Position numbers and translations under genes: made by a program | NCBI GenBank assembly: GCA_034927775.1 | Contig: JAYFPL010000089.1 | Span: 1 to 8,579, forward strand | Direction: 5' to 3' | Source: IOR16 sp034927775 | GTDB taxonomy: Bacteria > Bacillota > Clostridia > Peptostreptococcales > Anaerovoracaceae | DNA: 8,579 nt | Part shown: positions 6,762 through 8,579 of the stretch, piece by piece | Layout: the number at the start of each line of letters is the position of its first letter | Numbering within the stretch: position 1 is the stretch's first letter | Notes under the pieces: generated by a model | What the model saw: the letters and a program-made list of their open reading frames with translations, nothing else | Databases searched by the model: none | Told to the model about the DNA's origin: nothing

Positions 6762-7348
6762 TAGTTTGGAAAGGAAAAGAGGCAATAATCGAAATGATAA
6801 ATGGAAAAAGAAGAATAAAATTAGAGATACCTAAAAGTACCATTCCTTTTTATCAAAAAGAAATTTTAAGCTTATCCTCTACAGGTTTTTTTTTACCAAT
6901 GAAGTTTGTATTCTTGGAAGAAGTTTGCCAAATTTATTATGATTGTTCGAAACGGGTCTCCTTAGAGCAATACTTAAAAGCTAAAAGAGAAAATGGAATT
7001 TTCTCTTTTGTCGAGCAGGGAATCCGACTTCTAGAACATTTTCTTGGACAAATACAGCAAGGAGAAAATCATTTATTATTTTTAGAGGATTATCAATTAT
7101 CTTTCGAATTACTTTTTGTAAATGAGAAGGAGCAAAAAGTAGAGCTATTATTTTTACCAAAGGAAAAGATGATAGACTTTTCGGAAGAGTGGAAAAATAT
7201 ATTGACTAAAATAGAGCAAATTATGAACGATAAACAATGGAGTGTCTACAGTCAAAAATTGATTTTTCTTCAAATGGAACATAATTTTGGAATAGAAGAA
7301 CTTTTATTTTGTTTGAGGGATATGAGAGGGCAGATTTGTTATTCATAA
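6758..7348 (+). CDS. DUF6382-like protein, without FHA domain
   Basis: A 196-aa protein with no signal peptide or strong membrane helix, so probably cytoplasmic. Residues ~38-185 follow the DUF6382 pattern as I recall it: a YDCSKRVSLEQYL segment (61-73), a long helix around 82-100 (SFVEQGIRLLEHFLGQI), HLLFLEDYQLSFELLF (105-120), KVELLFLP (127-134), DFSEEWKNILTKIEQIM (140-156) and a final helix ending in IEELLF. Family members are commonly fused to a C-terminal FHA phosphothreonine-binding domain. This one ends right after the domain, 15 nt before a terminator hairpin, so there is no room for a lost FHA. It may act as a cytoplasmic partner of the CpaF motor or of a kinase circuit, but that is speculation. 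The TTG start overlaps the previous stop by 4 nt. It is the last gene of the operon. Confidence 0.72.
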   Translation: MIVWKGKEAIIEMINGKRRIKLEIPKSTIPFYQKEILSLSSTGFFLPMKFVFLEEVCQIYYDCSKRVSLEQYLKAKRENGIFSFVEQGIRLLEHFLGQIQQGENHLLFLEDYQLSFELLFVNEKEQKVELLFLPKEKMIDFSEEWKNILTKIEQIMNDKQWSVYSQKLIFLQMEHNFGIEELLFCLRDMRGQICYS

Positions 7349-7363
7349 ATTAAAAACACATAA

Positions 7364-7388
7364 AAAGCCGGGCTGAAAGCCCGGCTTT
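7364..7388. terminator. Probable bidirectional rho-independent terminator
   Basis: An 11-bp perfect stem (AAAGCCGGGCT / AGCCCGGCTTT) with a GAA loop, in strongly AT-rich surroundings. On the + strand it lies 15 nt after the DUF6382-like stop. Its U-tail is short (TTT then GCTTGTTG). On the - strand it follows the zinc-ribbon gene stop (7411) and is followed by TTTATGTGTTTTT, a better U-tract. It can therefore end both convergent transcripts. Confidence 0.85.
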
Positions 7389-7410
7389 GCTTGTTGATGT
7401 AAATTGTAAA

Positions 7411-7578
7411 CTATCTATCATTTCTGAATTGTCTACGTTCGTTTTTCTTTGAATCTCTACATTCTTTACATCTTTTTGGTTCGTTGTCAAAACCTTTTTC
7501 TTTGTAAAATTCCTGTTCACCTACAGTAAAAATAAATTCTTTTCCGCAGTCTTGACATACGATTGTTTTGTCTTCCAT
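7411..7578 (-). CDS. Small zinc-ribbon protein (zf-trcl-like)
   Basis: A 55-aa protein on the - strand, starting at ATG 7578-7576 and ending at TAG 7413-7411. It carries two CxxC knuckles, CQDC at 8-11 and CKEC at 37-40, which would bind one zinc. Between them lies the conserved segment EFIFTVGEQEFYKEKGF (14-30), followed by NEPKRCKECR (32-41) and a basic tail (SKKNERRQFRNDR). This matches the small probable zinc-ribbon family found widely in Firmicutes. The molecular role is not established; a nucleic-acid or ribosome-associated function is often assumed from the fold and charge. GGAGGG (complement of 7585-7590) sits 6 nt upstream. The gene converges on the Tad operon and shares its terminator, so it is a separate transcription unit. 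Confidence 0.88.
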   Translation of the reverse strand: MEDKTIVCQDCGKEFIFTVGEQEFYKEKGFDNEPKRCKECRDSKKNERRQFRNDR

Positions 7579-7618
7579 TGATTTCCCTCCAGAATAATAA
7601 AAAAAAAATAAACCAGCA

Positions 7619-7687
7619 ATATTTAAATAAACTCATGGGGGCGATTTTCCAAAAAGATGATCGATCGAACCATTGGCATTTAAATAT
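7619..7687. repeat. 10-bp inverted repeat in the leader of the zinc-ribbon gene
   Basis: ATATTTAAAT at 7619-7628 and ATTTAAATAT at 7678-7687 are exact reverse complements, 49 nt apart. They lie within the predicted leader RNA. The core ATTTAAAT is itself palindromic, so each arm could also be a separate protein site. All-A/T pairs make a stable hairpin doubtful. Confidence 0.3.
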
Positions 7688-7696
7688 CTTATTGGT

Positions 7697-7725
7697 AGTA
7701 TAACCTATTTAGCAAAAACTGTCTA
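7697..7725 (-). promoter_or_regulatory. Candidate sigma-A promoter of the zinc-ribbon gene
   Basis: On the - strand, TAGACA (complement of 7720-7725) and TATACT (complement of 7697-7702) are separated by 17 nt. Each hexamer matches five of six consensus bases. This would give a leader of about 110 nt before the ATG. AT-rich DNA throws up such matches by chance, so this is moderate evidence only. Confidence 0.5.
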
Positions 7726-7805
7726 TAAATTTTTTGAAAAATCTTTAAATTTTAATGAAGAATAAATATTTTTACTATTCGTATTATTTTTTTTTGAATA
7801 ACACT

Positions 7806-7834
7806 TTGACTGACAACCGTACAAGCTATATAAT
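7806..7834 (+). promoter_or_regulatory. Near-consensus sigma-A promoter of metN
   Basis: TTGACT at 7806-7811 and a perfect TATAAT at 7829-7834 are separated by exactly 17 nt, with A/T tracts upstream. Transcription would start near 7841, leaving a leader of about 60 nt. This is too short for an S-box or T-box, and no such motif is seen. Confidence 0.85.
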
Positions 7835-7880
7835 ATATAAGATTATACACTCATAATTCTTTATAAAAAGAAAGAAATGA

Positions 7881-7890
7881 GGGAGGAGGA
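7881..7890 (+). promoter_or_regulatory. Ribosome binding site of metN
   Basis: GGGAGGAGGA, a purine-rich site with two overlapping GGAGG-like cores, ends 10 nt before the ATG at 7901. Confidence 0.75.
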
Positions 7891-7900
7891 CTGTCTTTAT

Positions 7901-8579
7901 ATGGATAATAATGCAATCATTCAAATAAAAAATCTTACAAAAATATATAAAGGCCGATCATCTGAAGTAAAGGCTTTGGATGGAATCGATTTAACCATTC
8001 ATCGTGGGGATATTTTTGGAATCATTGGTATGAGCGGAGCGGGAAAGAGTACTCTGGTCCGATGTATGAATTTATTGGAACGACCAACTTCCGGAGAGAT
8101 TTTGTTTAACGGTATTAATTTAGCTACTCTGAATGATCAAAATCTTCGATTGGCAAGACAAGAAATTGGTATGATTTTTCAGCAATTTAATTTGCTGATG
8201 CAGCGAACAGTAGAAAAAAATATTTTATTTCCTATGGAAATTGCTGGAATTGATCATGCAACGGCTAAAAAACGTGTGGATGAACTATTAAAAATTGTTG
8301 ATTTATCGGATAAAAAACATGCTTATCCGGCACAGCTTTCCGGAGGACAAAAACAGCGAGTTGCGATTGCGAGGGCACTGGCCACCAATCCTAAGGTTTT
8401 ACTATGTGATGAGGCAACAAGTGCATTAGATCCTAAGACGACACGGTCTATTTTATCTTTACTAAAGGATATTAATCAACGACTACGTATTACCATTGTA
8501 ATCATCACGCATGAAATGAGTGTCATTGAAGAAATCTGCAGTCATGTTGCAATTATTGATCAAAGTAAAATTGCAGAAG
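7901..8579 (+). CDS. metN: MetN, methionine ABC transporter ATP-binding protein (3' end outside window)
   Basis: The first 226 residues of an ABC ATPase, still open at the window edge. It would energise import of methionine through MetI with a MetQ lipoprotein. Visible motifs: Walker A GMSGAGKST at 43-51 (K49), Q-loop in MIFQQFNLL at 91-99 (Q94 or Q95), signature LSGGQ at 146-150, Walker B VLLCDEATSAL at 166-176 (D170, E171), D-loop SALD, and H-loop H204. The stretch FQQFNLLMQRTVEKN, and ARALATNPKVLLCDEATSALDPKTT in two blocks, are very MetN-like. Full MetN is about 340 aa with a C-terminal NIL/ACT regulatory domain, which falls outside. The gene has its own near-consensus promoter, so it is independent of the Tad operon, and metI and metQ probably follow. 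Confidence 0.93.
   Translation, partial: MDNNAIIQIKNLTKIYKGRSSEVKALDGIDLTIHRGDIFGIIGMSGAGKSTLVRCMNLLERPTSGEILFNGINLATLNDQNLRLARQEIGMIFQQFNLLMQRTVEKNILFPMEIAGIDHATAKKRVDELLKIVDLSDKKHAYPAQLSGGQKQRVAIARALATNPKVLLCDEATSALDPKTTRSILSLLKDINQRLRITIVIITHEMSVIEEICSHVAIIDQSKIAE

Larger units (their letters stand above)
7591..7805. other. Gene-free AT-rich intergenic stretch with A/T tracts
   Basis: I find no gene, tRNA, S-box or T-box motif here. It holds a run of 10 A at 7599-7608, the inverted repeat and - strand promoter noted separately, a GATCGATC palindrome near 7660, and repeated A- and T-tracts from about 7725 to 7800, including nine T at 7787-7795. The tracts lie directly upstream of the metN promoter and could act as an UP element or a bent segment. 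Confidence 0.45.

Noticed and set aside
1..7348. Competence (ComG) or classical type IV pilus/T2SS operon
   Set aside because: The ATPase is CpaF/TadA type rather than ComGA/PilB, there are two separate short T2SS-F proteins, and the pilins are Flp/TadE type rather than ComGC type with an FTLxE helix.
7655..7680. GGTTCGATC-like motif on the - strand resembling a tRNA T-arm
   Set aside because: No paired stem, acceptor arm or anticodon arm can be built around it.
7634..7702. 22-codon + strand mini-ORF starting with ATG at 7634
   Set aside because: No Shine-Dalgarno, no recognisable content, and it overlaps the predicted - strand leader.
1..8579. Mobile element, CRISPR array or phage signal
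   Set aside because: No transposase, integrase, terminal inverted repeats, or spaced short direct repeats were seen. The Tad locus looks like a coherent operon next to housekeeping genes.

Overview
The window is AT-rich, with tightly packed genes, strong AGGAGG-type ribosome binding sites, sigma-A-like promoters and non-ATG starts. This points to a low-GC Gram-positive bacterium of the Clostridia. The mixture of Tad genes with DUF5702-like and DUF6382-like genes is, as I recall, typical of Lachnospiraceae and relatives. This assignment is inference; there is no rRNA or other taxonomic marker here.

Region 1 (1-7348, + strand) is a Tad/Flp-type (type IVb pilus-like) secretion operon. It opens with the 3' end of an unidentified gene, possibly the TadZ/CpaE-like ATPase. 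Then come the motor ATPase CpaF/TadA, two T2SS-F type inner-membrane platform proteins (TadB-like and TadC-like), a 62-aa Flp1-like pilin, a TadE-like pseudopilin, a large DUF5702-like membrane-anchored protein, a second TadE-like protein carrying a tandem Cys/His repeat, and a DUF6382-like protein. From cpaF on, genes overlap or abut (largest gap 16 nt), so they are almost certainly cotranscribed and translationally coupled. CpaF would power a TadB/TadC platform that extracts Flp and TadE-like subunits from the membrane. The DUF5702-like and Cys/His proteins are probable surface or assembly components. Prepilin peptidase and CpaB-like genes are not in the window. No outer-membrane secretin is present or expected in a Gram-positive cell.

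Region 2 (7349-7410) holds a strong GC-rich hairpin, probably a bidirectional terminator between convergent genes.

Region 3 (7411-7730, - strand) is a 55-aa zinc-ribbon protein gene with a good RBS and a plausible promoter about 110 nt upstream.

Region 4 (7731-8579, + strand) is an A/T-tract-rich upstream region, a near-consensus promoter, and the first 226 codons of metN, the ATPase of a methionine ABC importer, cut by the window end. No S-box or T-box leader is visible before metN.

Most interesting points: a TadE-like protein with two Cys/His modules of identical geometry exactly 52 residues apart; an Ig-like fold candidate embedded in the TadC-like platform protein; divergent prepilin-processing motifs across the four pilin-like proteins; a DUF6382 protein with no FHA domain; and a 107-nt out-of-phase overlap at the cpaF start.
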